A stretch of 64,000 bases of DNA from Pseudomonas kermanshahensis (lineage in GTDB: Bacteria > Pseudomonadota > Gammaproteobacteria > Pseudomonadales > Pseudomonadaceae), in NCBI RefSeq assembly GCF_014269205.2, contig NZ_JABWRY020000001.1:434001-498000 (forward strand). Direction: 5' to 3'. Position 1 is the stretch's first letter; every line of letters starts with the position of its first letter. Below, one piece after another: positions 61,101 through 64,000 of the stretch. Both the position numbers and the translations under genes were made by a program. A model generated the notes under the pieces. The model saw only the letters and a program-made list of their open reading frames with translations. It was not told the DNA's origin and searched no databases.

Positions 61101-64000
61101 ACAGTGCTACCCGGTTCGGCACGGCCGGTGACAACGGTGCCGTTTGCGCTGACGGCCAGCTCACTCGGCGCGGCTGGTGCAGTGATGTCCGGCGCGGTGA
61201 TCTGTGCGGGCAGAGAAGACAGGCCGGTGTCATCGATGGCGACGACATCGAGCAGTTCGCCGTTGGCTTGTGGTGGCGTGAGTTCAAGGGTGAAGGTGCC
61301 ATCGGCGCCGGCAATGGCGCTGCCGATGAGCGTGCCATTGGCATCATGCACTTCTACGCGGCTGCCCGCTGGTGCGGTACCGGTGAGGGTGGTGCCATCG
61401 GCATCGATGGCCAGGTCGCTTGGGCTGGCGGGAGCTGTAGTCGTTGGTACGTCGTATTCAAGGGCAACGGAAGCGTTGCCGCTCGGGTCGGTCTGCACCA
61501 GGCTCAGGTGTTCGCCTGGTTGGGCAGCTGGATCGAGGTCGATCAAGAACGTGCCGTTGGCCAATACAGTGCCGGTGCCAATCACATTGCCGTTGGCATC
61601 GCGCACTTCCACAGTGGCCCCGGCTTCGCCGCGACCGCTCAATACCAGACCACCAGCGCCGACCACGATGTTGCTGACGGCATCAGGCGGAGTGATATCC
61701 GGCGCATCGAATTGTAGCGGGGTCGAGCTGTTACCAGCGGCGTCCACCAGACGAATATCCAGTGCCTCGCCATTCGCTTGAGCAGGGCTGAGCGTCAGGC
61801 TGAAAGTGCCATCTGCGTTGACCTGCCCGGTACCTATCACAGTGCCGGCGGCGTCGCGCACTTGAACCGTGGCACCTGGTTCGCCGCGACCGGTGAGGGT
61901 CACGCCTTCAGCCAGGGCCAAATCAGTCGGTTGTGCTGGTGGCAGCAGGTCTTGCGACGTCACTGAGCCTGGCTGCGAAACGTTGCCAGCAGCATCGGTC
62001 AGCGTCACTTGCAGGGTGCTGCCGTCGACTACAGCCGGGTCCAGCGTCAGCAGGAAGGTGCCATCTGCACCCACGGTGCCAGTCGCCAGCACATTGCCGT
62101 CGGCATCCCGCACCTGAACCGTAGTCCCCGCTTCGCCACGGCCAGTCAGTTGGTGGCCAGCGAGGCCGATTACCAAATCAACAGGCGCGTCAGGCGGTGT
62201 GGTATCGCCGCCGTCGATATCCGGTGCGGTAACGGAGCTGGCAACCGAGGTATTGCCGGCAGCGTCAGTCGCGGTGGCCTGCAGTAGCTCACCATCGACC
62301 TGAGGCGGATCGAGGTTGATGCTGAACACGCCGGTCGGGCCGACCAGTGCGCTGCCCAGTTCGGTGCCATCCGCGGCGAGAATACGAACGGTGCTGCCTG
62401 GTTCGGCGCGGCCGGTAACGACGGTGCCGTTGGCGCTGACGGCCAACTCGGTAGGTGCGGCTGGTGCAGTGATGTCCGGCGCGGTGATCTGTGCGGGCAG
62501 AGAAGACAGGCCGGTGTCATCGATGGCGACGACATCGAGCAGTTCGCCGTTGGCTTGTGGTGGCGTGAGTTCAAGGGTGAAGGTGCCATCGGCGCCGGCA
62601 ATGGCGCTGCCGATCAGCGTGCCATTGGCATCATGCACTTCTACGCGGCTACCGGCCGGCGCGGAACCGGTGAGGGTGGTGCCATCGGCATCGATGGCCA
62701 GGTCGCTTGGGCTGGCCGGGGCGGTGGTCAGTGGTACGTCGTATTCGAGGACGGCAGAAGCGTTGCCGCTTGCGTCGGTCTGCACCAAGCTCAGGTGTTC
62801 GCCAGATTGCACAGCCGGATCAAGGTCGATCAGGAACGTGCCATTGGCCAATACAGTGCCGGTGCCAATCACATTGCCGTTGGCATCGCGCACTTCAACG
62901 ATGGCCCCGGCTTCGCCGCGCCCGCTCAGGACCAGGCCACCGGCGCCGACCACGATGTTGCTGACGGCATCAGGCGGAGTAATGTCCGGCGCATCGAACT
63001 GCAGTGGTGCGGAGCTGTTGCCAGCAGCGTCCACCAGACGGATGTCCAGCGCTTCGCCATTCGCTTGAGCCGGGGACAGGGATACGCTGAATAAGCCATC
63101 AGCACCCACCACTCCGGTGCCTATCACAGTGCCCGCAGCGTCCCGCACTTGCACGGTGGCGCCTGGTTCACCGCGACCAGTAAGGGTCACGCCTTCAGCC
63201 AAGGCCAGGTCAGTCGGTTGTGCTGGTGGCAGCAGGTCTTGGGCGGTGACCGAACCTGGCTGCGAAACGTTGCCCGCCGCATCGGTCAGGGTCACCTGCA
63301 GGGTGCTGCCATCGATCACGGCAGGGTCCAGTGTCAGCAGGAACGTGCCATCTGCACCCACAGTGCCAGTCGCCAGCACATTGCCGGCGGCATCCCGCAC
63401 CTGCACGGTGGTACCCGCTTCGCCACGGCCAGTCAGCTGGTGGCCAGCAAGGCCGACTACCAGGTCCACAGGTGCATCCGGCGCTGTTGTATCAGGAGGC
63501 GTTTCAACATCCGGGGCCGTAATGCCAGCAGCCGGCGATGTATTGCCGGCTGCGTCCTGTGCGGTCACTTCCAATGCCTGGCCATCGGTCTGCGGTGGCT
63601 GCAAATTGATGTTGAACTGCCCGTCAGCACCCGCCACCGCGCTGCCCAGCAATACGCCACCCGCACCTCGCACCGCCACCGTCGAGCCGGGTTCGGCGCG
63701 GCCGGTGAGGGTGGTGCCCTGTTCGTTGATGGCAAGATCGGTCGGTGCCAGCGGTGCCGTTGCATCCGGGGCGGTGACGCTGCCGGGGGCCGAGACATTG
63801 CCCGCACCATCGGTCAGGGTGACTTCAAGGTTTTCGCTGTTGATCTGCGGGGGATTCAACGCAACGTTGAAGCTGCCATCGGCACCGACCGTGCCGCTGC
63901 CGATCAGGTTGCCCGCGCCGTCGCGAATATTTATCGTGCTGCCGGCTTCGCCGCGGCCCGTCAGGCGCAGGCCATCAGGGGACACCAGCAGGTCGATCGG
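40148..64000 (-). CDS. lapF: LapF/BapA-type giant surface adhesin (N-terminus beyond window)
   Basis: The frame is open from the right edge to the stop at 40148, giving 7,950 visible residues; the N-terminus, retention module and promoter are missing. From the edge inward the visible order is: two Ig-like modules, ten five-module units of 429 aa, one diverged five-module unit, 28 diverged single modules, a duplicated beta-rich/VCBS-like block, RTX nonapeptides (GTDGNDHLDG, GGAGDDTLVV, GGSGNDTLLW) and a C-terminal secretion region. Modules of about 86 aa fit Big_6-type bacterial Ig domains (pattern TPPxAPtdL...dGttLtGrgEpGatV...DaaGN). I noticed no cysteine, as usual for type I secreted adhesins. 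Such proteins mediate cell-cell and root/surface attachment. The neighbouring gene order matches the lapF locus of P. putida (fruBKA, exporter trio) rather than lapA, which has no TolC gene beside it. LapF of KT2440 is about 6,300 aa (from memory), so this allele is longer. A valine codon near 63985 is not a start: the Ig module continues upstream of it. Confidence 0.9.
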   Translation of the reverse strand, partial: PIDLLVSPDGLRLTGRGEAGSTINIRDGAGNLIGSGTVGADGSFNVALNPPQINSENLEVTLTDGAGNVSAPGSVTAPDATAPLAPTDLAINEQGTTLTGRAEPGSTVAVRGAGGVLLGSAVAGADGQFNINLQPPQTDGQALEVTAQDAAGNTSPAAGITAPDVETPPDTTAPDAPVDLVVGLAGHQLTGRGEAGTTVQVRDAAGNVLATGTVGADGTFLLTLDPAVIDGSTLQVTLTDAAGNVSQPGSVTAQDLLPPAQPTDLALAEGVTLTGRGEPGATVQVRDAAGTVIGTGVVGADGLFSVSLSPAQANGEALDIRLVDAAGNSSAPLQFDAPDITPPDAVSNIVVGAGGLVLSGRGEAGAIVEVRDANGNVIGTGTVLANGTFLIDLDPAVQSGEHLSLVQTDASGNASAVLEYDVPLTTAPASPSDLAIDADGTTLTGSAPAGSRVEVHDANGTLIGSAIAGADGTFTLELTPPQANGELLDVVAIDDTGLSSLPAQITAPDITAPAAPTELAVSANGTVVTGRAEPGSTVRILAADGTELGSALVGPTGVFSINLDPPQVDGELLQATATDAAGNTSVASSVTAPDIDGGDTTPPDAPVDLVIGLAGHQLTGRGEAGTTVQVRDADGNVLATGTVGADGTFLLTLDPAVVDGSTLQVTLTDAAGNVSQPGSVTSQDLLPPAQPTDLALAEGVTLTGRGEPGATVQVRDAAGTVIGTGQVNADGTFSLTLSPAQANGEALDIRLVDAAGNSSTPLQFDAPDITPPDAVSNIVVGAGGLVLSGRGEAGATVEVRDANGNVIGTGTVLANGTFLIDLDPAAQPGEHLSLVQTDPSGNASVALEYDVPTTTAPASPSDLAIDADGTTLTGTAPAGSRVEVHDANGTLIGSAIAGADGTFTLELTPPQANGELLDVVAIDDTGLSSLPAQITAPDITAPAAPSELAVSANGTVVTGRAEPGSTVRILAADGTELGSALVGPTGVFSITLDPPQIDGEVLQATATDAAGNTSVASSVTAPDIDGSDTTPPDAPVDLVIGLAGHQLTGRGEAGTSVQVRDAAGNVLATGTVGADGTFLLTLDPAVIDGSTLQVTLTDAAGNVSQPGSVTSQDLLPPAQPTDLALADGVTLTGRGEPGATVQVRDAAGTVIGTGLVGADGSFNLTLSPAQANGEALDIRLVDAAGNSSTPLQFDAPDITPPAAVSNIVVGTDGLVLSGRGEAGATVEVRDANGNVIGTGTVLANGTFLIDLDPAAQPGEQLSLVQTDASGNASVAVEYDVPQTTAPASPSDLLIDADGTTLTGTAPAGSRVEVHDANGTLIGSATAGADGTFTLELTPPQANGELLDVVAIDDTGLSSLPAQITAPDITAPAAPSELAVSANGTVVTGRAEPGSTVRILAADGTELGSALVGPTGVFSINLDPPQIDGEVLQATATDAAGNTSVASSVTAPDIDGGDTTPPDAPVDLVIGLAGHQLTGRGEAGTTVQVRDADGNVLATGTVGADGTFVLTLDPAVIDGSTLQVILTDAAGNVSQPGSVTSQDLLPPAQPTDLALAEGVTLTGRGEPGATVQVRDAAGTVIGTGLVNADGTFSLTLSPAQANGEALDIRLVDAAGNSSAPLQFDAPDITPPDAVSNIVVGSGGLVLSGRGEAGATVEVRDANGNVIGTGTVLANGTFLIDLDPAAQPGEHLSLVQTDPSGNTSVALEYDVPQTTAPASPSDLAIDAGGTTLTGSAPAGSRVEVHDANGTLVGSAIAGADGTFTIELTPPQANGELLDVVAIDDTGLSSLPAQITAPDITAPAAPSELAVSANGTVVTGRAEPGSTVRILAADGTELGSALVGPTGVFNITLDPPQVDGEVLQATATDDAGNTSLASSVTAPDIDGVDTTPPNAPTNLVIGLAGSQLSGRGEAGATVQVRDAAGNVLATGTVGADGNFVIALDPAVIDGSTLQVTLTDAAGNISQPGSVTSQDLLPPAQPTDLALADGVTLTGRGEPGATVQVRDAAGTVIGTGLVGADGSFNLTLSPAQANGEALDIRLVDAAGNSSTPLQFDAPDITPPAAVSNIVVGTDGLVLSGRGEAGATVEVRDANGNVIGTGTVLANGTFLIDLDPAAQPGEQLSLVQTDASGNASVAVEYDVPQTTAPASPSDLLIDADGTTLTGTAPAGSRVEVHDANGTLIGSAIAGADGTFTLELTPPQANGELLDVVAIDDTGLSSLPAQITAPDITAPAAPSELAVSANGTVVTGRAEPGSTVRILAADGTELGSALVGPTGVFNITLDPPQVDGEVLQATATDAAGNTSTASSVTAPDIDGGDTTPPDAPTNLVIGLAGHQLTGRGEAGTSVQVRDAAGNVLATGTVGADGTFLLTLDPAVIDGSTLQVTLTDAAGNVSQPGSVTSQDLLPPAQPTDLALANGITFTGRGEPGATVQVRDAAGTVIGTGLVNADGTFSLTLSPAQANGEALDIRLVDAAGNSSAALQFNAPDITPPDAVSNIQVGPGGLVLGGRGEAGATVEVRDADGNLLGRGVVTANGTFLINLDPAAQPGEHLSLVQVDPSGNASVALEYDVPLTTAPASPSELAINADGTSLTGNAPAGTRVEVHDANGTLIGSAVAGADGTFTIVLDPAQANGELLDVVAIDDTGLSSVPAQITAPDITAPAAPSELAVSANGTVVTGRAEPGSTVRILAADGTELGSALVGPTGVFNITLDPPQVDGEVLQATATDDAGNTSPGSSVTAPDIDGVDTTPPNAPTNLVIGLAGSQLSGRGEAGATVQVRDAAGNVLATGTVGADGNFVIALDPAVNDGSTLQVVLTDAAGNASEPGTVTSPDLQAPDQPTGLALAEGVTLTGRGEPGATVQVRDAAGNVIGSGLVGADGSFSLTLSPAQANGEALDVRLVDAAGNSSAPLQFDAPDITPPAAVSNIAVGSDGLVLSGRGEAGATVQVRDAEGTVIGTGTVLANGTFLIDLDPAAQPGEHLSLVQTDPSGNASVAFEYDVPLITAPASPSELAINADGTSLTGNAPAGTRVEVHDANGTLIGSVVAGADGTFTIVLDPAQANGELLDVVAIDDNGLSSVPTQIFAPDITAPTAPSELAINADGSVVTGRAEAGSTVRVLAADGTELGSALVGPTGTFNITLDPPQVDGEVLQVTATDAAGNASTAGTVTAPDIDGGDITPPDAPTNLVIALAGSQLNGRGEAGATVQVRDAEGNLVASGLVNPDGTFQIPLDPAVKDGSTLQVVLTDAAGNASEPGSVTSPDLQAPEQPTGLELVDGVTLTGSGEPGATVQVRDAAGDIIGTGLVNENGSFSLTLTPAQANGEVLDIRLVDAAGNTSTPLPFDAPDITPPAAVSNIVVGSDGLALSGRGEAGASVEVRDAAGNVIGTGTVLANGTFLIDLDPAALPGERLSLVQTDPSGNASVAFEYDVPSTTTPASPSDLVVAEDGTSISGSAPVGSRVEVRDADGTLVGSVVVGAEGTFTVILNPAQANGELLDLVAIDGTGASSLPVQINAPDITAPTAPSELAINADGSVVTGRAEPGSTVRVLAADGTELGSALVGPTGTFNITLDPPQVDGEVLQVTATDAAGNASTAGTVTAPDIDGGDTTPPDAPTNLVIALAGSQLNGRGEAGATVQVRDAEGNLVASGLVNPDGTFQITLDPAVNDGSTLQVVLTDAAGNASEPGSVTSPDLQAPEQPTGLELVDGVTLTGSGEPGATVQVRDAAGDIIGTGLVNENGSFSLTLTPAQANGEVLDIRLVDAAGNSSTPLPFDAPDITPPAAVSNIVVGSDGLALSGRGEAGASVEVRDAEGNVIGTGTVLANGTFLIDLDPAALPGERLSLVQTDPSGNASVAFEYDVPSTTTPASPSDLVVAEDGTSISGSAPVGSRVEVRDADGTLVGSVVVGAEGTFTVILNPAQANGELLDLVAIDGTGASSLPVQINAPDITAPTAPSELAINADGSVVTGRAEPGSTVRVLAADGTELGSALVGPTGTFNITLDPPQVDGEVLQVTATDAAGNASTAGTVTAPDIDGGDTTPPDAPTNLVIALAGSQLNGRGEAGATVQVRDAEGNLVASGSVNPDGTFQITLDPAVKDGSTLQVVLTDAAGNASEPGSVTSPDLQAPEQPTGLELANGVTLTGSGEPGATVQVRDAAGDIIGTGLVNENGSFSLTLTPAQANGEVLDIRLVDAAGNTSTPVPFDAPDITAPAAVSDIVVGTGGLALSGRGEAGANVEVRDALGSVIGTGTVLANGTFLIDLDPAALPGERLSLVQTDASGNASEALQFDVPVTTAPASPSELVVAEDGTSISGSAPVGSRVEVHDADGNVVGSVVVGAEGTFTVVLTPAQANGELLDVVAIDSTGASSLPVQVNAPDITAPVTPTELAISTDGSVVTGRAEVGSTVRVLAADGTELGSVLVGPSGAFSITLTPAQVDGEQLQVTATDTAGNTSTAGSVTAPDIDNGDTTPPEPATNLVVSNDGLTLSGRGEPGATVEVRNDQGQVVVTGTVQPGGDFTVQLPSSVADGSSLQVTLTDAAGNTSQPSSVLTPDLAAPLQPTDLVLSEGISLTGSAEPGARVNVHDASGNLIGSAIAEPDGTFTLTLDPIQANGETLAITVVDAAGNTSVPLSYVAADITAPAIITDVVAGAGSLAVSGRGEAGAKVEVKDADGTVIGSGTVAPNGTFVVDLETPLAAGQAIVLVQTDAAGNESVGIAVIVADVPLPESPSGLVLAADGSSISGSAPAGTQVEVRDAQGNVLGSVQAGPGGAFTIGLTPAQANGETLDVVAIDADGNNSLPTQIIAPDITPPNQASDLQLSADGSTLTGRGEPGTTVQVTNAQGDVLGNAQVGANGVISVVLTPPQTDGQELDVTLRDAAGNTSTATVNAPDLDGPLQPSGLAIDTNGLHLTGQGQSGSTITVRAEDGTILGTTTVGGDGRFDVTLNQPQRNGESLTVDATDSLGNSAGPVNFTAPDTTPPQAVGEVAIDGAGLTVTGTGEPDATVTVRAPDGTVLGTVVVGANGAFEITLDPPQTNGQALTVDQRDPTGNLSTAVTLPAPDSEAPDTPTGTTLSADGRTLTGTGEPGATVTVTGTAGAVVGTAVVEADGSFRVTIDPPQLNGQTLSVTQADSAGNDSPAALVTAPDLEAPEAAQGLGLDPTGTELSGQGEPGSTVEVRNAAGDLLGTIPVNGDGTFTVTLTPAQTNGEVLSVVLIDNDGNASPSATFTADDSTAPTAPAGLTITPGGNAIQGTGEAGSTVEVRAPDGSLLGSVVVPAGGNFTVPLSPAQLDGQALEVTLTDAAGNESLPTQIIAPDITPPALPTEVEVSPDGTTVTGNAPGATTVTVRDAAGNETTEPVNPDGSFSVTLPTPQTNGEPVTVVVSDGANSAAPITVTAPDTTDPLPATGVTVSPDGSVVGGGAEPGSTVVIRNPDGSERGSETVGPDGTFVVPVTPPLAEGETVDVVVIDPAGNESTPVSLEGPDGTEAVTPSGLAISADGFLLTGQGTVGSLITVTSGGITLGTATVGSDGTFRVFFQNAQLNGETLVVTARATVDGDPSVPATLVANDTTAPAAPIVDGIDRTGSTLTGHGEVGATVRVVNAQGDVLGTATVGSNGLFSISFAPPLTNAQNLIVTQADAAGNVSLAATLQAPDLQAPLAASNLSLNSAATVLSGEGEAGATVTVRDASGAILATGTVNQLGQFQITLPSAQTSGSPLQVTLSDAAGNISGPASLATPDRTPPAAISNPVLSQDGKQLSGSGEAGATVQVRNAAGTVLGTAVVGADGRFTVVFDTPQATGQAIGVTQVDAAGNTSPAVNVTTPDLTPPAPLTNVVLNNNGLTLTGLGEAGATVTVRGPDGTIIGTGLVSANGSFTLTLDNAQLNAQHLSVTQTDAGNNTSTAVAVTAPDFTPPPAPTALALAATGLQLTGSAEAGSTVTVRDASGNVLGTAVAGSNGTFQVTLNSAQTNGQTLQVTATDAAGNVSPAAPYTAADTTPPAAVANLSVSANGATLTGTGEANATVTVRAPDGTALGTATVGADGSFTVNLSPAAITGESLSVVQADAAQNVSPAQTVTAPGILAPETPDNLVLAADGLVVTGTATPGSTVTVYGPNGVLLGTAPVADDGTFTVNLGSVQANGEVLHVSAVGTDGSTSLPATLQAPDTTAPLPLANVVLSSDGLVLSGRGEPGATVSVIGEGGVDLGTGVVDANGNFSINLGSAQINGEQLSASQSDAAGNESNSISLIAPDRVAPDAAENLAFAGGGSLLNGTGEAGSTVRVLAADGSVLGTTVVRGDGSFQVDLNAPQANGQQVQVVLTDAAGNQSAASPITAPDTTPPTAPTELAISSDGITLTGRGEVGALLIVTGPDGSEVGRATVDASGHFTVILSPALGNSELLSFTQTDTAGNVSPVATLLTPDFTPPAALTDVDITLDGSVVTGQGEAGATVTVSNAAGAVLGSGIVLADGSFRVELTPPQINFETLSVQQADPPGNISAPVNILAPDLTPPEAATELRLNAAGDLLSGVGEAGATVRVYVGITQIGTVQVDADGTFQVNLSSAQLNGQVLQVTVTDGRGNISPISTTTAVDITPPASVIATINDSGTQLIGTGEPGSRVTVVNNQGDLLGQVSVDPDGTFVLDLNAAQINGEVLTLIAQDATGNPSAPLQVTAPDLTPPVQPSDLLLNPAGTSMTGTAEAGTTVTVRGPNNNVVGEVEVPANGQFTVTINPAQNNGQLLTVVSTDDAGNSSLPASYQTNDTSPPDVVTDMAINNTFDVLTGKGEPNAIVTVSRGGTVLGTGQVDAAGNFQITLVPPAGILATLGVTQSDGFNTSAVATYVTPLVAPPVPPTNVTLGSDGLTLQGNAPSGVGIRVYDAAGNLIGTGGATLNGTFTLQLNTAQLNGQHLTVTAVALVGGESQPTFVQAADITPPANPVVTGLSANGLVLSGTGEAGATVTVRDASNNVLGTGLVNAGGAFSINLNTPQLNGQVLGVSQADAAGNVSGSTSVTAIDVQPPAAPTNLVINGAGTELTGRGEAGATVTVQGPNGALGSAVVQADGTFTITLTTPQNDGQLLVVRQSDPTGNLSSSVNVTAPDTTPPAAPLATINANGTAVSGSGQVGSTVTVRNGAGTIIGTATVGSNGLFVVSLTAAQIDNQALSVTLTDGAGNVSTGTALTAPDLTPPAVAGNLAISADGSTLTGSGEVGATVTVRSANGTVLQTAVVQPDGNFTVTLSPPQDNGQLLSVTISDGRGNVSGNVNITAPDVDANAPVIASDNLVTAEVNLAPVVSSRSYQDSFTTLLAGFTKTYTWTVGAGTTVDPTLTLNTSSALSLLDNATFTLQVKNAAGNWVTLATGTSQGLLDLILLPLGQGIRVDIGELQAGDYRLTVGSGGIGLITNVTTTLDIETTSLTQFTGTGTAKTGNVITDVGTDGSVDALGPDSAAVLQVMKNGSYVSAGSATTVQGLYGTLVIRGDGSYTYTPNGSPSSVGKVDVFSYQLLHANGASDAANLYVRIDSPQATEIWSDTNYSAPATVLDAVNDAGTSQLTLANRVDTSTASLGVLTLPLIGSRQATYTTSVAADTTANLQVVVNSTNLLSLLNGTTIDLLKLNPATGQYVLVQSVGGGSLISLLGGGAGYTFQNQGAGTYHVRVTAGGIGLASSITTSVNATTTHLTEFVVSGATAVTGNLLADDNLGSPLTVLSVMTAANTYTIPGYNGVSVAGSYGTLLVQADGSYTYTLNAGLTNAVIGQHETFTYELTHPNGTTDTANLTISLDNAANFTATSSLLADSGDEGVALASLAAVASSEVIAGTDGNDHLDGSQGGHITLLGGAGDDTLVVVDQNFASVEGGSGNDTLLWGGGDASIDLGNLVGRVHDIEVIDLNDTSSVALTLNLADVVAITETGNDTLVIKGDEKDSVHMTDNWALVGNQTADGIDYNQYTAQEDPSHHLWVQNGIHVV
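40456..40594 (-). repeat. RTX-type calcium-binding nonapeptides
   Basis: Three glycine/aspartate-rich repeats, GTDGNDHLDG, GGAGDDTLVV and GGSGNDTLLW, precede the last roughly 100 residues. They match the GGxGxDxLx pattern and mark the C-terminal type I secretion signal region. Confidence 0.85.
40700..42215 (-). repeat. Duplicated beta-rich / VCBS-like block near the adhesin C-terminus
   Basis: Two copies of a roughly 230-aa block. Copy 1 (about 41475-42215) has YRLTVGSGGIGLITNVTTTL, then LYGTLVIRGDGSYTYTPNGS. Copy 2 (about 40700-41400) has YHVRVTAGGIGLASSITTSV, then SYGTLLVQADGSYTYTLNAG. The GTL...DGSYTYT part is VCBS-like, and the first half is the beta-sandwich seen before the C-terminus of BapA/LapF proteins. 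Boundaries are approximate. Confidence 0.8.
42220..50627 (-). repeat. Diverged Ig-like modules: an eleventh five-module unit plus 28 single modules
   Basis: From 50627 to about 49344 lies a unit of 1284 bp that still shows the A-E order (LVVSNDGLTL, LVLSEGISL, VVAGAGSLAV, LVLAADGSSISGSAPAG, LQLSADGSTL), but with much substitution. From there to about 42220 I count 28 modules of about 86 aa with no fixed higher-order pattern. This part is older or less homogenised than the 1287-bp array. Confidence 0.85.
50628..63498 (-). repeat. Ten tandem 1287-bp units (429 aa, five Ig modules each) in the adhesin
   Basis: A conserved junction (TAPDID-G-x-D, plus-strand CCGTCGA) falls at 62211, 60924, 59637, 58350, 57063, 55776, 54489, 53202, 51915 and 50628. 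All nine intervals are exactly 1287 bp. The first unit extends to about 63498. Within each unit five module types follow in fixed order: A (LVIGLAGHQL), B (LALAEGVTLTGRGEPG), C (AVSNIVVG..GLVLSGRGEAG), D (SPSDLAIDADG, SAPAGSRVEV) and E (APSELAVSANGTVVTGRAEPG). Confidence 0.95.

Noticed and set aside
51090-63094. Further rightward frames within the 1287-bp array
   Set aside because: Same reason: antisense shadows that repeat every 1287 bp with the array and lack ribosome sites.
50628-63498. CRISPR array as an explanation for the periodic repeats
   Set aside because: The period is 1287 bp, the repeats are protein coding and there are no short repeat-spacer units or cas genes.
63985-63985. Possible GTG start of the adhesin at 63985
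   Set aside because: The frame continues to the window edge and the residues before it (PIDLL) complete a normal Ig-module start, so the gene is truncated by the window and not begun here.

Overview
The window is chromosomal DNA of a GC-rich Pseudomonas, most probably of the P. putida group. The evidence is the fused EIIA-HPr-EI fructose PTS with its divergent fruR, cysZ/trxB/nadC/ampDE in typical Pseudomonas form, many inverted REP pairs of the kind common in P. putida genomes, and a LapF-type giant adhesin beside its own type I secretion genes. Both ends cut through genes: pta on the left and the adhesin on the right.

Layout. 1-10.5 kb is housekeeping and stress: pta (partial), a DUF3565 protein, an SlyD-type isomerase, glutathione peroxidase, a GT4 glycosyltransferase, a soluble double-PAS chemotaxis transducer, cysZ, trxB, nadC and a DUF1631 protein. 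10.5-16 kb holds ampDE, a membrane chemotaxis receptor, a TatD hydrolase and fruR. 16-22 kb is the fruBKA operon with a Cra-like operator in the fruR-fruB gap. 22-26.4 kb has a DUF3820 protein, a four-helix-bundle protein, a membrane diguanylate cyclase, an OprD porin and a small periplasmic protein. 26.5-32.8 kb is one leftward operon of RND adaptor, RND pump, response regulator and sensor kinase. 33-35.1 kb has a YkgJ-type cysteine-cluster protein, a small exported protein and a CheV with a clear sigma-28 promoter.

35.3-64 kb is a surface-adhesion locus read leftward: giant adhesin, then TolC-type outer membrane protein, ABC permease/ATPase and HlyD adaptor, the last three joined by 4-bp overlaps. 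The 7,950 visible adhesin residues consist of about 85 bacterial Ig-like modules of about 86 aa, followed by a duplicated beta-rich block, RTX-like nonapeptides and a C-terminal secretion region. Fifty of the modules form ten consecutive five-module units, each 1287 bp (429 aa), and each of the five module types keeps its own signature in every unit. This hierarchical repeat is the most striking structure in the window.

Functional links: the adhesin and its secretion apparatus, the diguanylate cyclase, the BdlA-like PAS transducer and the chemotaxis genes all bear on surface attachment and motility. The fru operon is a self-contained fructose uptake and phosphorylation module. The pump operon carries its own two-component regulator.
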